Below, piece after piece: positions 8,637 to 16,969 of a stretch of DNA of 64,000 nucleotides (its first letter is position 1; each line of letters opens with the position of its first letter). A program made the position numbers and the translations under genes. This stretch comes from an uncultured Chlorobiaceae bacterium (GTDB lineage: Bacteria > Bacteroidota > Chlorobiia > Chlorobiales > Chlorobiaceae), in the NCBI GenBank assembly GCA_903851385.1, contig CAINOC010000013.1:1-64000 (forward strand), read 5' to 3'. Below the pieces are notes generated by a model. The model had not been told where the DNA came from. It saw nothing but the letters and a program-made list of their open reading frames with translations, and searched no databases.

Positions 8637-8810
8637 CTAAGCCACTATAGAACGGACTCTTGGTATATCATGATCCATTATCCTTAACACTGCCCCCAAG
8701 TGGTCTTCAAGAGCATCCAAATTTGCGAAGACAACATTTCCGAAAGCTTTCTCGCGAAGTTCGACTCACAAGTGCTCAACGGGATTGAGTTCCGGAGTAT
8801 ATGCCAGTGC
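8637..8810 (-). mobile_element. IS630-family transposase C-terminal remnant
   Basis: Read on the minus strand this stretch encodes AYTPELNPVEHL, an in-frame TGA (8766-8768), then VELREKAFGN and about 30 more residues to a TAG at 8637-8639. The YTPELNPVE block is the hallmark of the IS630/Tc1-like DDE transposase end, and its Glu is the third catalytic residue. The TGA stands exactly where the family has Trp (HLW), a one-base change from TGG. Everything before this block is missing, since the frame stops abruptly at the junction near 8810. No terminal inverted repeats could be recognised. It is a dead fragment, not a working element. Confidence 0.8.
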
Positions 8811-8958
8811 GGTTCATGCAAACTGGCTTGATGAAAATGGAAAAGCAGAGATCGATGACCGTACCCCCGAAGATCTTCTCGACATCATCGAAACCAAAGG
8901 TCGGGAAATAGCCGAAGCTCTCTCCCTGCTCAAAAATGCTTCGTTTCAAAAAAGCTGA
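8809..8958 (+). pseudogene. 3' fragment of a lost gene joined to the IS remnant
   Basis: From the point where the IS630 fragment ends, the plus strand is open for 49 codons to a TGA at 8956-8958. It reads NWLDENGKAEIDDRTPEDLL and continues IETKGREIAEALSLLK in a clearly protein-like way. There is no start codon with a ribosome site, so this is the C-terminal end of a gene whose front was removed by the insertion or a deletion. The style is reminiscent of C-termini of type I restriction-modification methylase (HsdM) subunits, but I cannot establish that. Together with the IS piece it accounts for most of the 454-bp gap between the STAND gene and the toxin gene. The rest of the gap shows nothing. 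Confidence 0.5.
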
Positions 8959-9017
8959 AAAGCCTCTCTCGATTCATATTTTAATGAATAGTAAGTGTTC
9001 ATAATTTTATTACATTA

Positions 9018-9362
9018 TTGATGAACATTTCATTCGAGAGCAAGGATTTGAGGAAATATGCGAATGATGATCGTTTGGCGGTGCGTAAACTTGGGGCGAG
9101 CAGAGCAGAGTTATTCAAGCAACGTCTCGATGACCTGAGAGCAGCAGAAACACTTGAAGATGTTCGCCACCTGCCGGGTCACTACCATGAAATGAGAGAG
9201 AATCGTAAAGGCCAGTGGGCATGTGATTTGGACCAACCTTACAGGTTGATTTTCGAGCCCCATGAGAACCCGATTCCTGCGAACGAGCACGCACAATACA
9301 TTTGGCTTGAAATAAAGGGTGTAGAAATTGTTGAAATTGTGAACTATCACAAAGAGGGTTGA
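9018..9362 (+). CDS. higB: HigB-like toxin of a type II toxin-antitoxin system (RelE/ParE fold)
   Basis: This basic 114-residue protein has the plasmid-maintenance-killer / HigB pattern: LRKYANDDRLAVRKLG near the N-terminus, LPGHYHEMRENRKGQWAC in the middle, RLIFEP in the central strand, and a C-terminal EIVEIVNYHK. Such proteins are mRNA-cleaving toxins of the RelE/ParE superfamily. The stop is directly coupled to the antitoxin gene. The toxin-first order is the classic higBA layout. The first two codons are both ATG (9018 and 9021), so the exact start is uncertain by one residue. Confidence in the family is high. Activity is untested. Confidence 0.85.
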   Translation: MMNISFESKDLRKYANDDRLAVRKLGASRAELFKQRLDDLRAAETLEDVRHLPGHYHEMRENRKGQWACDLDQPYRLIFEPHENPIPANEHAQYIWLEIKGVEIVEIVNYHKEG

Positions 9363-9364
9363 AA

Positions 9365-10456
9365 ATGACGAAGCCTAACGAATATATCCCGCAAACGGTA
9401 ACTCATCCCGGGGTGACGTTGAAGGAGAAGCTTGAAGAGCTGGGCATGAGCCAGAAAGAATTTGCCGTGCGCACCACTAAACCAGAGCAGACCATTGTTA
9501 AGGTTATTAATGGAGAGAGCTCTCTTACTCCCGATATGGCGGTGCAATTTGAATCAGTACTTGGAATCCCTGCGAATTTCTGGTTGAAGAGGCAGCAGAA
9601 TTATGATGAGGCGGTTGCACGGGCGAAGCGACGGGATGTATTAGTCGCAGGAGTCGATTGGGCAGGCTCTTTTCCAACTGCGAAAATGACTCAACTGGGT
9701 TGGCTGCCAACAACAGAAAGCCATGAACAAAAGGTTGATGCGCTGTTATCTTTTTTTGGAATTTCCTGTCACCAAGCCTGGGAGGACTATTACTGCGGTC
9801 TTAAGCTGAAGGTAAGTTTTCGAATATCTTTAGCCCATTCCCGTGAACCTTACGCTATTTCCGCATGGCTTCGACAAGGCGAGTTGGATGCCATGAAGCT
9901 TGACGCCCCAACTTTCTGCCCAAAAACGTTTAAAGCAAATCTTGAGAGCATCAAGAAGATCATGGCCGGGCATCCTGATGATTTTTTCCCGCGTCTTCAG
10001 CAGCTTTGTCTTGATGCGGGAGTAAAGGTTGTCTATACGCCTTGTCTCCCGAAAGCCCCTGTTCACGGCTCAACCCGCTGGATAAACGATAATACCCCTT
10101 TGATTCAGCTGTCAGCCCGGTATAAACAGAATGACAGGTTCTGGTTTACCTTTTTTCATGAAGCTGGTCATATCCTTCTGCACGGCAAAAAATACATATC
10201 AATAGAAGATGATGCCTTTAATGATATCGATATGGCAAAAGAGCGCGAGGCTGATGCATTTGCTGTGCGATGGACTTTTTCTGAAGAAGAGGAGCAGGAG
10301 GTACTTCAATATGGAGCGTTGAAAGAAAAGGATATCATCAACTTCGCACAAAAATTCGGCACTCATCCTGCCATGATTATCGGGCGGTTCCATCATAAAC
10401 AATTTCTGCCCTATACTGTTGGTCGTCAGTATATCCAGCCTGTGCATCTTGACTGA
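9365..10456 (+). CDS. higA: HigA-type antitoxin with XRE helix-turn-helix and ImmA/IrrE metallopeptidase domain
   Basis: This 363-residue protein is much longer than a simple HigA (about 100). Residues 14-75 form an XRE helix-turn-helix (THPGVTLKEKLEELGMSQ, then LTPDMAV and IPANFW) typical of HigA, which represses the operon and neutralises the toxin. The C-terminal half carries an ImmA/IrrE zinc-peptidase-like domain with HEAGH at about 265-269 and downstream EREADAFA, supplying the third ligand. The start is likely ATG 9365, with GAGGG six bases before it. An in-frame TTG at 9359 would overlap the toxin stop. The peptidase could let the protein destroy itself or a partner and so release the toxin under stress. 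That is inference. Confidence 0.85.
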   Translation: MTKPNEYIPQTVTHPGVTLKEKLEELGMSQKEFAVRTTKPEQTIVKVINGESSLTPDMAVQFESVLGIPANFWLKRQQNYDEAVARAKRRDVLVAGVDWAGSFPTAKMTQLGWLPTTESHEQKVDALLSFFGISCHQAWEDYYCGLKLKVSFRISLAHSREPYAISAWLRQGELDAMKLDAPTFCPKTFKANLESIKKIMAGHPDDFFPRLQQLCLDAGVKVVYTPCLPKAPVHGSTRWINDNTPLIQLSARYKQNDRFWFTFFHEAGHILLHGKKYISIEDDAFNDIDMAKEREADAFAVRWTFSEEEEQEVLQYGALKEKDIINFAQKFGTHPAMIIGRFHHKQFLPYTVGRQYIQPVHLD

Positions 10457-10641
10457 CAGCTCCCCTCTCACCCCCCCCGCAACTGAATGGCGCTTATCCC
10501 TCAATCACTCATCAGGAAGGAGCTTTTCGCACTGCTGAAGATAATTTATTACTTTAGCACCTATCGAAATTGAATTGAATGCGGATTTGATAACCCCCGG
10601 TGGGACAACAAGCTGCTTAAGGCATATAAATACAACGTATT

Positions 10642-12090
10642 ATGGAGATCACGGAACAGCCGAAATTAAAGAGAGACGATATTATAGAGTTGAGAATAAC
10701 TGATCAGGCGGAGAAAGATCAGTGTTTCGGTCGGCTTGACAATGGCATGGGAGTCATGGTCAGCGGGATGCTTGCGGTCGGCGACCTGGTATCGGCCAAG
10801 ATAAAAAAGGTAAGACAGCGCTATATCGAAGCTTTTGTGGTTGAGGTGCTTGAGCCATCGCCCGACAGGACCGAACCATTGTGCAGTTATTTCGGGGTTT
10901 GCGGCGGATGCAAGCTGATGCATATTCGCTATGAGGCCCAGCTTCAATACAAGCAGAAAAAGGTTAAAGATGTCCTTGAGCACTTAGGAGACTTTGTAGC
11001 TCCTCCGGTTACAGCCGTAAGCGCCTGTGCCGATCCATTCCACTACCGCAACAAGATTGAGTTCTCCTTTTCAAACATGCGCTATCTGCTGCCGGAAGAG
11101 CTTTCCATGGAGAAGCTTGATCGGCCCAAGGATTTTGCGCTTGGCTTCCATACACCAGGCAACTTTGAAAAGGTAATTGACATAGACTACTGCTATCTGG
11201 CCAAGGAGTCGATGAACAAGGTGCTTAAGCTGACCAGGGAGTTTGTGCTTGCCAATGCCCTTGTGCCCTATTCTGCCAGAGCGCATACCGGATATTTGCG
11301 CAATCTTGTGGTGCGCTTCAGCGAGAACCGTGAAGAGGTGATGGTCAACCTTGTCACCTCATGGTATGACGATGATATCATGCAGCGATACAGGGCGCAC
11401 CTTGAGTCGGGGATGGAGGGCGTGAAGATGACGATACTGAATAATGTGACGTCACGACTGAACACCGTAGCCACAGGCGACGAGGAGTTTACTCTGAGCG
11501 GCGACGGATATATAACCGAGCGGCTTGGCAACCATGATTTCAGGATATCGGCCAACTCTTTTTTCCAGACCAACTCCTCACAGGCTGAGGTGCTCTACAA
11601 CGCAATACTGAAGGTTGGAGGCCTCAAGGCGGAGGATACTGTGTATGACCTCTATTGCGGAACAGGAACCATAACGCTCTATCTGGCAAACCACTGCCGC
11701 CAGATTATCGGGCTTGAAGTGGTTGAAAGCTCCATCAACGATGCGCGCTCCAATGCGGTGTTGAACGGCATTACCAATGCGGAGTTTTACAAGGTTGACC
11801 TGAAGGATTTTCAGGCGCTCTTAGGAACGCTTGAGCACTATGCTAATCCGGGGGTGATTATTACCGATCCTCCAAGGGCCGGGATGCAGCCTAAGGCGCT
11901 TGCCACGATGATCCGGCTCAGGCCGAGGAGAATAGTCTATGTAAGCTGCAACCCTGCGAGCCTGGCGCGAGACGGCAAGGAGATATGCGCACACGGCTAC
12001 ACCCTGCTTTCAGTGCAGCCGGTTGACATGTTCCCCCATACCAGCCATATCGAAAGCGTGGCATGCTTTGAGAGGACGAGCTCCTACTGA
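10642..12090 (+). CDS. rlmD: 23S rRNA (uracil-C5)-methyltransferase, RlmD/RumA type
   Basis: This 482-residue enzyme transfers a methyl group from SAM to C5 of a uracil in 23S rRNA. It has a TRAM RNA-binding domain (about 10-70), then a cluster CSYFGVCGGC (C81, C87, C90) for a 4Fe-4S centre, then the methyltransferase fold with YDLYCGTGT, TDPPRAGM and the catalytic-cysteine motif VSCNPASL. It sits alone between the accessory island and the convergent rhomboid gene, 4 bp away. The 185-bp stretch in front (10457-10641) carries no gene and presumably its promoter. Whether it modifies U747, U1939 or both cannot be told from the sequence. Confidence 0.9.
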   Translation: MEITEQPKLKRDDIIELRITDQAEKDQCFGRLDNGMGVMVSGMLAVGDLVSAKIKKVRQRYIEAFVVEVLEPSPDRTEPLCSYFGVCGGCKLMHIRYEAQLQYKQKKVKDVLEHLGDFVAPPVTAVSACADPFHYRNKIEFSFSNMRYLLPEELSMEKLDRPKDFALGFHTPGNFEKVIDIDYCYLAKESMNKVLKLTREFVLANALVPYSARAHTGYLRNLVVRFSENREEVMVNLVTSWYDDDIMQRYRAHLESGMEGVKMTILNNVTSRLNTVATGDEEFTLSGDGYITERLGNHDFRISANSFFQTNSSQAEVLYNAILKVGGLKAEDTVYDLYCGTGTITLYLANHCRQIIGLEVVESSINDARSNAVLNGITNAEFYKVDLKDFQALLGTLEHYANPGVIITDPPRAGMQPKALATMIRLRPRRIVYVSCNPASLARDGKEICAHGYTLLSVQPVDMFPHTSHIESVACFERTSSY

Positions 12091-12094
12091 AGAG

Positions 12095-12919
12095 TTATTT
12101 CCCGCCGGCTTTGAGAAGTTTGCGGCGTTCTTCGGCAGTTAATGATGCATATCCCCTGGCGGAAATTTTGTCGAGGATGGTGTTGATCTCATCTTCGGAG
12201 GCAGGAGTCTCTTTACTCGTTGTCCGGTAAAGGCGGGGCCCGCTTTTCTGCTTTCCCAGAGAGCGGATTTTATCGGTCACTCCGGAAAATGACCACTCCG
12301 CCCGTTTGATGGAAATGTAGATGAAGCCGATAAGCATTCCCCCGAGGTGAGCAAAATGGGCAATGTTGCTGCCGCTGCCCATAGAGCGGCTGCCGAAACC
12401 GGAGAAGAATTCGATGAGCGCATAGCCCGCTATAAAATACTTTGCCTTGACGGGGAAGAGGAAATAGAGAAAAATATAGCGGTTCGGAAACATCATGCCG
12501 AACGCAAGCAGCACGCCGTAAATGGCTCCCGATGCACCAACAGTTGGATAGGGGTCGCCCATGGTGGCCAGCAGGTTGATTAATGCCGCTCCAATACCGC
12601 AGACAAAATAATAGGTGCTGAATTGCCGTGTGCCCCAGTAATTTTCAATTTCGGCACCGAACATCCAGAGAGCGAACATATTGAAGAAGAGGTGTGTGCC
12701 TCCTCCATGGATAAACATGTAGGTGAGCGGCTGCCAGATCCTGAAGTTTCCGGAGCTGATCGGCCAGAGTGAACCGAGAGCGAGAATGGCTTCGCCGAAC
12801 GGGGATAACTGCAGCGCAAAGACTGCTACGTTAATAAAAATAATTGTTTTAATCGCCGGAGGTATAACCTGAAAGCCCCCGGGACTGTATGGCTGGTTGG
12901 AATAGTTCATCAATTGCAT
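12095..12919 (-). CDS. Rhomboid-family intramembrane serine protease
   Basis: This 274-residue membrane protein has about six transmembrane segments. The catalytic dyad is visible: the Ser of GASGAIYG (S130) and a His in AHFAHLGG (H188). The HGGGTHLFFNM loop (71-81) that rhomboids need for oxyanion stabilisation is also present. It cleaves membrane-anchored proteins within the bilayer; the substrates are unknown. The C-terminal 70 residues are a soluble, charged tail. It lies downstream of pgk on the same strand with a hairpin in the 88-bp gap, so it may be a weakly expressed end of that unit. It converges on rlmD. Confidence 0.9.
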   Translation of the reverse strand: MQLMNYSNQPYSPGGFQVIPPAIKTIIFINVAVFALQLSPFGEAILALGSLWPISSGNFRIWQPLTYMFIHGGGTHLFFNMFALWMFGAEIENYWGTRQFSTYYFVCGIGAALINLLATMGDPYPTVGASGAIYGVLLAFGMMFPNRYIFLYFLFPVKAKYFIAGYALIEFFSGFGSRSMGSGSNIAHFAHLGGMLIGFIYISIKRAEWSFSGVTDKIRSLGKQKSGPRLYRTTSKETPASEDEINTILDKISARGYASLTAEERRKLLKAGGK

Positions 12920-12931
12920 TAGTTCTGCTCA

Positions 12932-12954
12932 TTCCCGCTGCTGATCAGCGGGAA
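12932..12954. other. Perfect inverted repeat between pgk and the rhomboid gene
   Basis: TTCCCGCTG (12932-12940) and CAGCGGGAA (12946-12954) form a 9-bp perfect stem with a 5-base loop. No T run follows on either strand, so it is not a typical intrinsic terminator. It may protect the 3' end of the pgk message or attenuate reading into the rhomboid gene. Confidence 0.45.
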
Positions 12955-13007
12955 CAGGCGTCTCAAAAGTAAGTGCCGTCAAAAGCTTATCTAATGAACG
13001 GAACGGG

Positions 13008-14201
13008 TTAATCGTTCAGGGCTGCGATGCCGGGGAGCTCCTTGCCTTCAAGGAATTCAAGGCTTGCGCCTCCGCCAGTTGATATATGGGTAATCTCTTT
13101 CGAGAGCCCTGCTTTTGCTATAGCTGCAGCAGAGTCGCCACCGCCGACAATTGTTGTTGCTCCTTTTTCCGTTGCTTCAGTCAAGGCTTTTGCAACAGCC
13201 ATTGTGCCTGCAGCAAAATTGTCTATTTCAAACACGCCCATCGGTCCATTCCAGAGTACGGTGCGCGCTGAAAGAATTTCTTTGCGATACGCTTCGGCTG
13301 TGATTGGTCCGATATCGACGCCGATCATGTTCTCGGGGATAGCGGCAATGCTTGCCGCATGGCTTGCGGAATCAGCGGAAATTTCTGCCGCAAGAATGAC
13401 ATCTGTCGGCAGGAGCAGCTTAATCCCCTTCTTTTTTGCTTCGTCCAGAATTTTAAGGGCGAGTTCTACTTTGCTCTCTTCAACCAGAGATTTCCCTGTC
13501 TGGTAGCCTTGCGCCTTGAAGAAGGTGAAGACCATTGCTCCGCCGATAAGGACGGTATCAACCTTTTTGAAAAGGTTTTCAAGGACATCTATTTTCCCTG
13601 ATATTTTTGATCCGCCGAGAATAGCGACAAACGGACGATCCGGTTCCTGCAGGGCTTTGCCCAGATAAAGCAGCTCCCTTTCGATAAGGAATCCGGCGAC
13701 AGCAGTTTTTATGAAGTGAGTAATCCCTTCTGTTGACGCATGAGCCCTGTGTGCAGTACCGAATGCGTCGTTGACATAGACTTCGCCGAGTTCAGCCAGG
13801 GCTTTTGAAAAAGTGGGGTCATTTGCCTCTTCTTCCGGGTGAAACCGCAGATTTTCAAGCAGGATCACTTCTCCGTCTTTAAGGGCAAGCACCTGCTTTG
13901 TGACTTCAGTGCCAATGCAATCTTTTGCCATCGTCACCGGGGAGCCGAGAAGTTCGGAAAGTCTTTTTGCCACAGGGGCAAGCGAAAAATCGGGGTTCAC
14001 TTTTCCTTTCGGTCGTCCAAGGTGGGACATCAGAATAAGCCGGCCTCCGTCATTCAGAACTTTACGGATGGATGGAAGAGATTCAAAGATTCTTTTGTCG
14101 TCGGTAATTCTTTTGTTGTCATCGAGGGGAACATTGAAATCGACACGCATCAGTACGCGTTTGCCTTTGACTGAAATGTCCGACAGAGTTTTTTTCTGCA
14201 T
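13008..14201 (-). CDS. pgk: Phosphoglycerate kinase
   Basis: This 397-residue cytoplasmic enzyme interconverts 1,3-bisphosphoglycerate + ADP and 3-phosphoglycerate + ATP. It has the family signature [10 protein letters not shown] near the N-terminus, the SHLGRPKG substrate loop, the hinge region with [11 protein letters not shown], and the C-terminal GGGDSAAA nucleotide loop. Full length for bacterial Pgk. In an autotroph using the reductive TCA cycle it would mainly run in the gluconeogenic direction. The gene has its own 108-bp upstream gap from mltG. Nothing unusual is seen. Confidence 0.97.
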   Translation of the reverse strand: MQKKTLSDISVKGKRVLMRVDFNVPLDDNKRITDDKRIFESLPSIRKVLNDGGRLILMSHLGRPKGKVNPDFSLAPVAKRLSELLGSPVTMAKDCIGTEVTKQVLALKDGEVILLENLRFHPEEEANDPTFSKALAELGEVYVNDAFGTAHRAHASTEGITHFIKTAVAGFLIERELLYLGKALQEPDRPFVAILGGSKISGKIDVLENLFKKVDTVLIGGAMVFTFFKAQGYQTGKSLVEESKVELALKILDEAKKKGIKLLLPTDVILAAEISADSASHAASIAAIPENMIGVDIGPITAEAYRKEILSARTVLWNGPMGVFEIDNFAAGTMAVAKALTEATEKGATTIVGGGDSAAAIAKAGLSKEITHISTGGGASLEFLEGKELPGIAALND

Positions 14202-14309
14202 TGCTCTTCCAATTGAATTTTAAAAAAATCCATTCATCCAATAATGTGTATCTAATCTACAATATAATCAGTTTACCCCAGAGGGACAGTGGCTATCTAT
14301 CACCTCTGT

Positions 14310-15323
14310 TCAGTGCTGGCTGTTGCGTCGGGCGATGCGGTACTTTTTGATGTTTTCGGTTTGCTCCGCGATCGATTCGGCGAAATTATGCCCTCCTTTT
14401 CCGGTGGCTACAAAGTAAAGGTATTTTGTATCAGCAGGGTTCAGTACTGCAAGGATCGATGCCGATCCGGGGTTGCAGATCGGTCCTGGAGGAAGCCCGT
14501 TGTGACGATAGGTGTTGTACGGGGAGTCTGTTGGAAGGTCTTTGTAGAAAAGCCGCCGGGCTGTTCCTCCAAGTGCGTATTGAACGGTCGGATCGGCCTG
14601 CAGGCGAATATTATGTTTCAGCCGGTTGAGATAGACGCTTGCAACAACAGGTTTTTCTGCGGCAACAGGGGTTTCGGCTTCAACAATTGAGGCCAGGGTC
14701 AAGAGCGCGGTTTCGCTCAATCCGACTGAGGCGGCGGTTGACTGGAGATTGCCGGTATAGAAGTGCCTGAATCGTCCGACAAGAAATCCCACCGCTTCTT
14801 CAGGCGTACTTGCCCACACAAAGTCATAGGTTCCGGGAAAGAGGTAGCCTTCGGCATTTCTGGCTGTAATGTTGTGTTTTTGAAGCAGCTGGCTGTCGGA
14901 TGCTGCTGCCATAACAGCGGTTGAATCCATGTCAAGGTTCCGTGAGAGCAGGCGCGCGATGTGCCGTATGTCGAGGCCTTCGGGTATGGTGATTCTGACC
15001 TCGTCCTGCTTGTGGGCGTGAAGGAAGTATAACAGCGAGAAATTAGACATGCCGGGGGGAAGGGAGTATCGGCCCGGCTTGATATTGTGCAGCTTCGGTA
15101 TAATGCGACCGGTGAGGAGTACCGGCCATGAGGTATTGATTGAGCCGTTTCGCTGCAACTCTTCTACAATGGCTTTGAAGCCCATACCGCGGTGAACAAT
15201 GAGAGGTGTTGCGTGGGGGGCGGTATTTATTCCCGGCACAAGCAACAGACCACCCAATGCTGTCAGCAGAATTGCAGCGCCAGTTATGAGCAGTTGACGT
15301 GGAGAGTTTTTTTTTGAGGCCAT
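14310..15323 (-). CDS. mltG: Endolytic murein transglycosylase MltG (YceG-like)
   Basis: This 337-residue enzyme has one N-terminal membrane anchor (about 10-31) and an extracytoplasmic YceG domain. It cuts nascent glycan strands and so sets their length. The catalytic Glu lies in LASIVEAET, followed by VYLNRL and LQADPTVQYALG, then LPPGPICNPG, all typical of the family. It lies 15 bp downstream of the chorismate mutase gene on the same strand and may be co-transcribed with it. Its closeness to the dcw cluster on the other strand fits its cell-wall role. Confidence 0.93.
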   Translation of the reverse strand: MASKKNSPRQLLITGAAILLTALGGLLLVPGINTAPHATPLIVHRGMGFKAIVEELQRNGSINTSWPVLLTGRIIPKLHNIKPGRYSLPPGMSNFSLLYFLHAHKQDEVRITIPEGLDIRHIARLLSRNLDMDSTAVMAAASDSQLLQKHNITARNAEGYLFPGTYDFVWASTPEEAVGFLVGRFRHFYTGNLQSTAASVGLSETALLTLASIVEAETPVAAEKPVVASVYLNRLKHNIRLQADPTVQYALGGTARRLFYKDLPTDSPYNTYRHNGLPPGPICNPGSASILAVLNPADTKYLYFVATGKGGHNFAESIAEQTENIKKYRIARRNSQH

Positions 15324-15338
15324 GGTGAGGGAACTCTC

Positions 15339-15665
15339 TTATCGGGTGTGTATGCCTGCCTGACTGTTTTTCCACTCGTGTTGCAGCATGCGGCTCTCTT
15401 CGAGAATGCAGCGGTATATTTTTTCGAGCGTGTAGGCTATCTCGGGCGAGTCGGCGTGGATGATAACATTCTGCAGTACCTCTTTTTCGCGTTCGGGCTG
15501 AAGTACCTGTTCTCCGATTTGGGATTTAAGAGAGCTGATATGTTGAGCGCAATGCAGTCTTTCGCAGAGGAGGTCGGATAGCTGGTGGTCGATGGCATCG
15601 ATTTTTTTTCGCCATGCGTCCAGTTCCTGCCAATGCTCTGTATTGTTTATTGTGCTGTCTGTCAT
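15339..15665 (-). CDS. Chorismate mutase, AroQ type
   Basis: This 108-residue all-helical protein should convert chorismate to prephenate in phenylalanine/tyrosine synthesis. Visible AroQ features are RKKIDAIDHQLSDLLCER in helix 1, the Lys in SSLKSQIG, and PEREKEVLQNV. The start is taken at the ATG at 15665 because it begins just before the domain. The frame is open further upstream to an ATG at 15770, but that stretch overlaps the end of the NYN gene and is not mutase-like. It is a stand-alone domain, not fused to prephenate dehydratase or dehydrogenase. mltG follows after 15 bp. Confidence 0.8.
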   Translation of the reverse strand: MTDSTINNTEHWQELDAWRKKIDAIDHQLSDLLCERLHCAQHISSLKSQIGEQVLQPEREKEVLQNVIIHADSPEIAYTLEKIYRCILEESRMLQHEWKNSQAGIHTR

Positions 15666-15736
15666 AGTGATGAGCGGAAGTTTATTGATGCTTATCGTGA
15701 CCGAACAGGAGTATAAGAAAATGTGAGGGGTGATCT

Positions 15737-16282
15737 TCAGGGCTTGTCGCGAGTGAAGAGCTTCATCCATCGGTCAACTTCCTGTTCGCTCAACGATTTA
15801 TCGTTGAATTTTTTCTCTTTTATGGAACTCTGCTTTTTCCGTAGATGCTTGTTCCTGTGAGTATCGGCTCCCGCATTGCTCTGGAGCTGGAGCGCAAATT
15901 CCTCTGATTTTATGCACCTGGCACCGAATGCCGTTGCATACCTGCGAATTTCGTCGTCAGAACTTACAATAGTAACTATTTTTACTTTTGTGTTCAACGA
16001 TTTTACATAATCAATGATCCATAGATCGGCACTTTTAGATGCCGGAGTAAAGACAATGTGAAGCGACGCACCGAAGGCGCTCTCTCTGGTACCGCCTTTT
16101 CCATCGTAGACAATGGTGATCGGACACTCTTTCTCCTGCTGAAAGCGGAGCAGCTGTTTTTCTGTCTCCTGACGCAGAACATCAAGAGATGCTGAGCAGG
16201 GTGAGGGGTACAGCTTGTACAGTAAATTGTACCCATCCACCACAATTTCGCCGTGGCCTCTCCTCATGGTGATTTCCGCCAT
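15737..16282 (-). CDS. NYN-domain protein (YacP-like, putative RNase)
   Basis: This 181-residue protein has a PIN-like NYN fold: IVVDGYNLLYKL at 12-23 with the first catalytic Asp, TIVYDGKGG at about 55-63, FTPASKSADLWI with a further Asp at about 80-91, and TIVSSDDEIRR at about 103-113. YacP/Rae1 relatives cleave mRNA on the ribosome or process RNA. The last 50 residues are charged and rich in lysine, consistent with RNA binding. It diverges from mraZ across a 166-bp gap, so its promoter region overlaps the mraZ operator region. The family is sure enough. The substrate is unknown. Confidence 0.8.
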   Translation of the reverse strand: MAEITMRRGHGEIVVDGYNLLYKLYPSPCSASLDVLRQETEKQLLRFQQEKECPITIVYDGKGGTRESAFGASLHIVFTPASKSADLWIIDYVKSLNTKVKIVTIVSSDDEIRRYATAFGARCIKSEEFALQLQSNAGADTHRNKHLRKKQSSIKEKKFNDKSLSEQEVDRWMKLFTRDKP

Positions 16283-16357
16283 TAAAATATACAGAGCAAC
16301 TCTAGTTTAAAATAGCTGAATATTTTTTTAGTGCATCCTTTTTTTATACATTTTAAG

Positions 16358-16382
16358 TGGTGAGTAGTGGTAAAAAATGGGT
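16358..16382 (+). promoter_or_regulatory. Likely MraZ operator: three TGGNN repeats with 10-bp period
   Basis: TGGTG (16358-16362), TGGTA (16368-16372) and TGGGT (16378-16382) lie in direct order with exactly 10 bp between starts. In other bacteria MraZ binds three or four TGGGN repeats separated by 5 bp upstream of its own gene and represses the dcw operon. The position here, about 110 bp before the mraZ domain start, fits autoregulation. Confidence 0.65.
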
Positions 16383-16493
16383 GGAAATGCCCTCTCGTCA
16401 TGATGTTTTCCTTTTAATTATGCCAAAACGCAGGAGATACAATGCGCTTTGGCGGATATTTCACCCCGAACGGCAGCTAACTTGAATGTTTTC

Positions 16494-16964
16494 ATGGCCG
16501 GCTTTATTGGGAAAGAGAGACATGCCGTTGATGAGAAAGGGCGACTCATGATTCCTGCCAGGTTTCGCAGAAGGTTCGGCATGGGTGATGACGATAGTGC
16601 TGTCGATGGCGCTTACAGGCATTCAGAAGGGCTTTACATCATGAAAGCGCCTGATCGCTCACTTGAACTTTATGAGCCGTTCATATGGGCTGGTACCAGA
16701 AAAACTATTTCGGCGCTTTCTGATTTCAACCCTGAGGAACGCCTGCTGAAGACGTTGATGTATGAAAGCCTTGAGATTGTGGAACTTGACCGTCAGGGGC
16801 GGATTGCCCTGTCAAAAGAGTTTCTTGAGCATGCGGGTATTACAAAAGATGTGGTGATAATAGGGGCTGATACAAAAATGATTATCTGGGATCCGGATCG
16901 CCTTCTCGGGCTGCTCGAGGAGAGTGCAGGGCGTTTTGCGACTCTCGCGGGAAGGTATTTTTAA
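16494..16964 (+). CDS. mraZ: Transcriptional regulator MraZ
   Basis: This is a 156-residue AbrB-like DNA-binding protein, first gene of the division/cell-wall cluster. Two SpoVT/AbrB-type halves are seen: KERHAVDEKGRLMIPARFRR at the N-terminus, and ELDRQGRIALSKEFLEHAGI later. I chose the ATG at 16494 because the fold begins there. The same frame is open back to a TTG at 16449, which would add 15 residues. The AGGAG at 16432-16436 points to an ATG at 16442 in a different frame, so the real translation start is unsettled. It probably binds the TGG repeats upstream and controls the operon. rsmH starts 5 bp downstream. Confidence 0.9.
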   Translation: MAGFIGKERHAVDEKGRLMIPARFRRRFGMGDDDSAVDGAYRHSEGLYIMKAPDRSLELYEPFIWAGTRKTISALSDFNPEERLLKTLMYESLEIVELDRQGRIALSKEFLEHAGITKDVVIIGADTKMIIWDPDRLLGLLEESAGRFATLAGRYF

Positions 16965-16969
16965 CGCTG

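Noticed and set aside
8766-8768. TGA in the IS630 fragment as a recoded (selenocysteine or programmed) stop
   Set aside because: It sits where the family has Trp and the gene is already truncated, so plain decay explains it.
12932-12954. Hairpin as intrinsic terminator of pgk
   Set aside because: No T run on either strand after the stem.
13027-13506. Open frame antisense to pgk
   Set aside because: Mirror of a well-conserved gene; low-complexity Ser/Ala-rich product.
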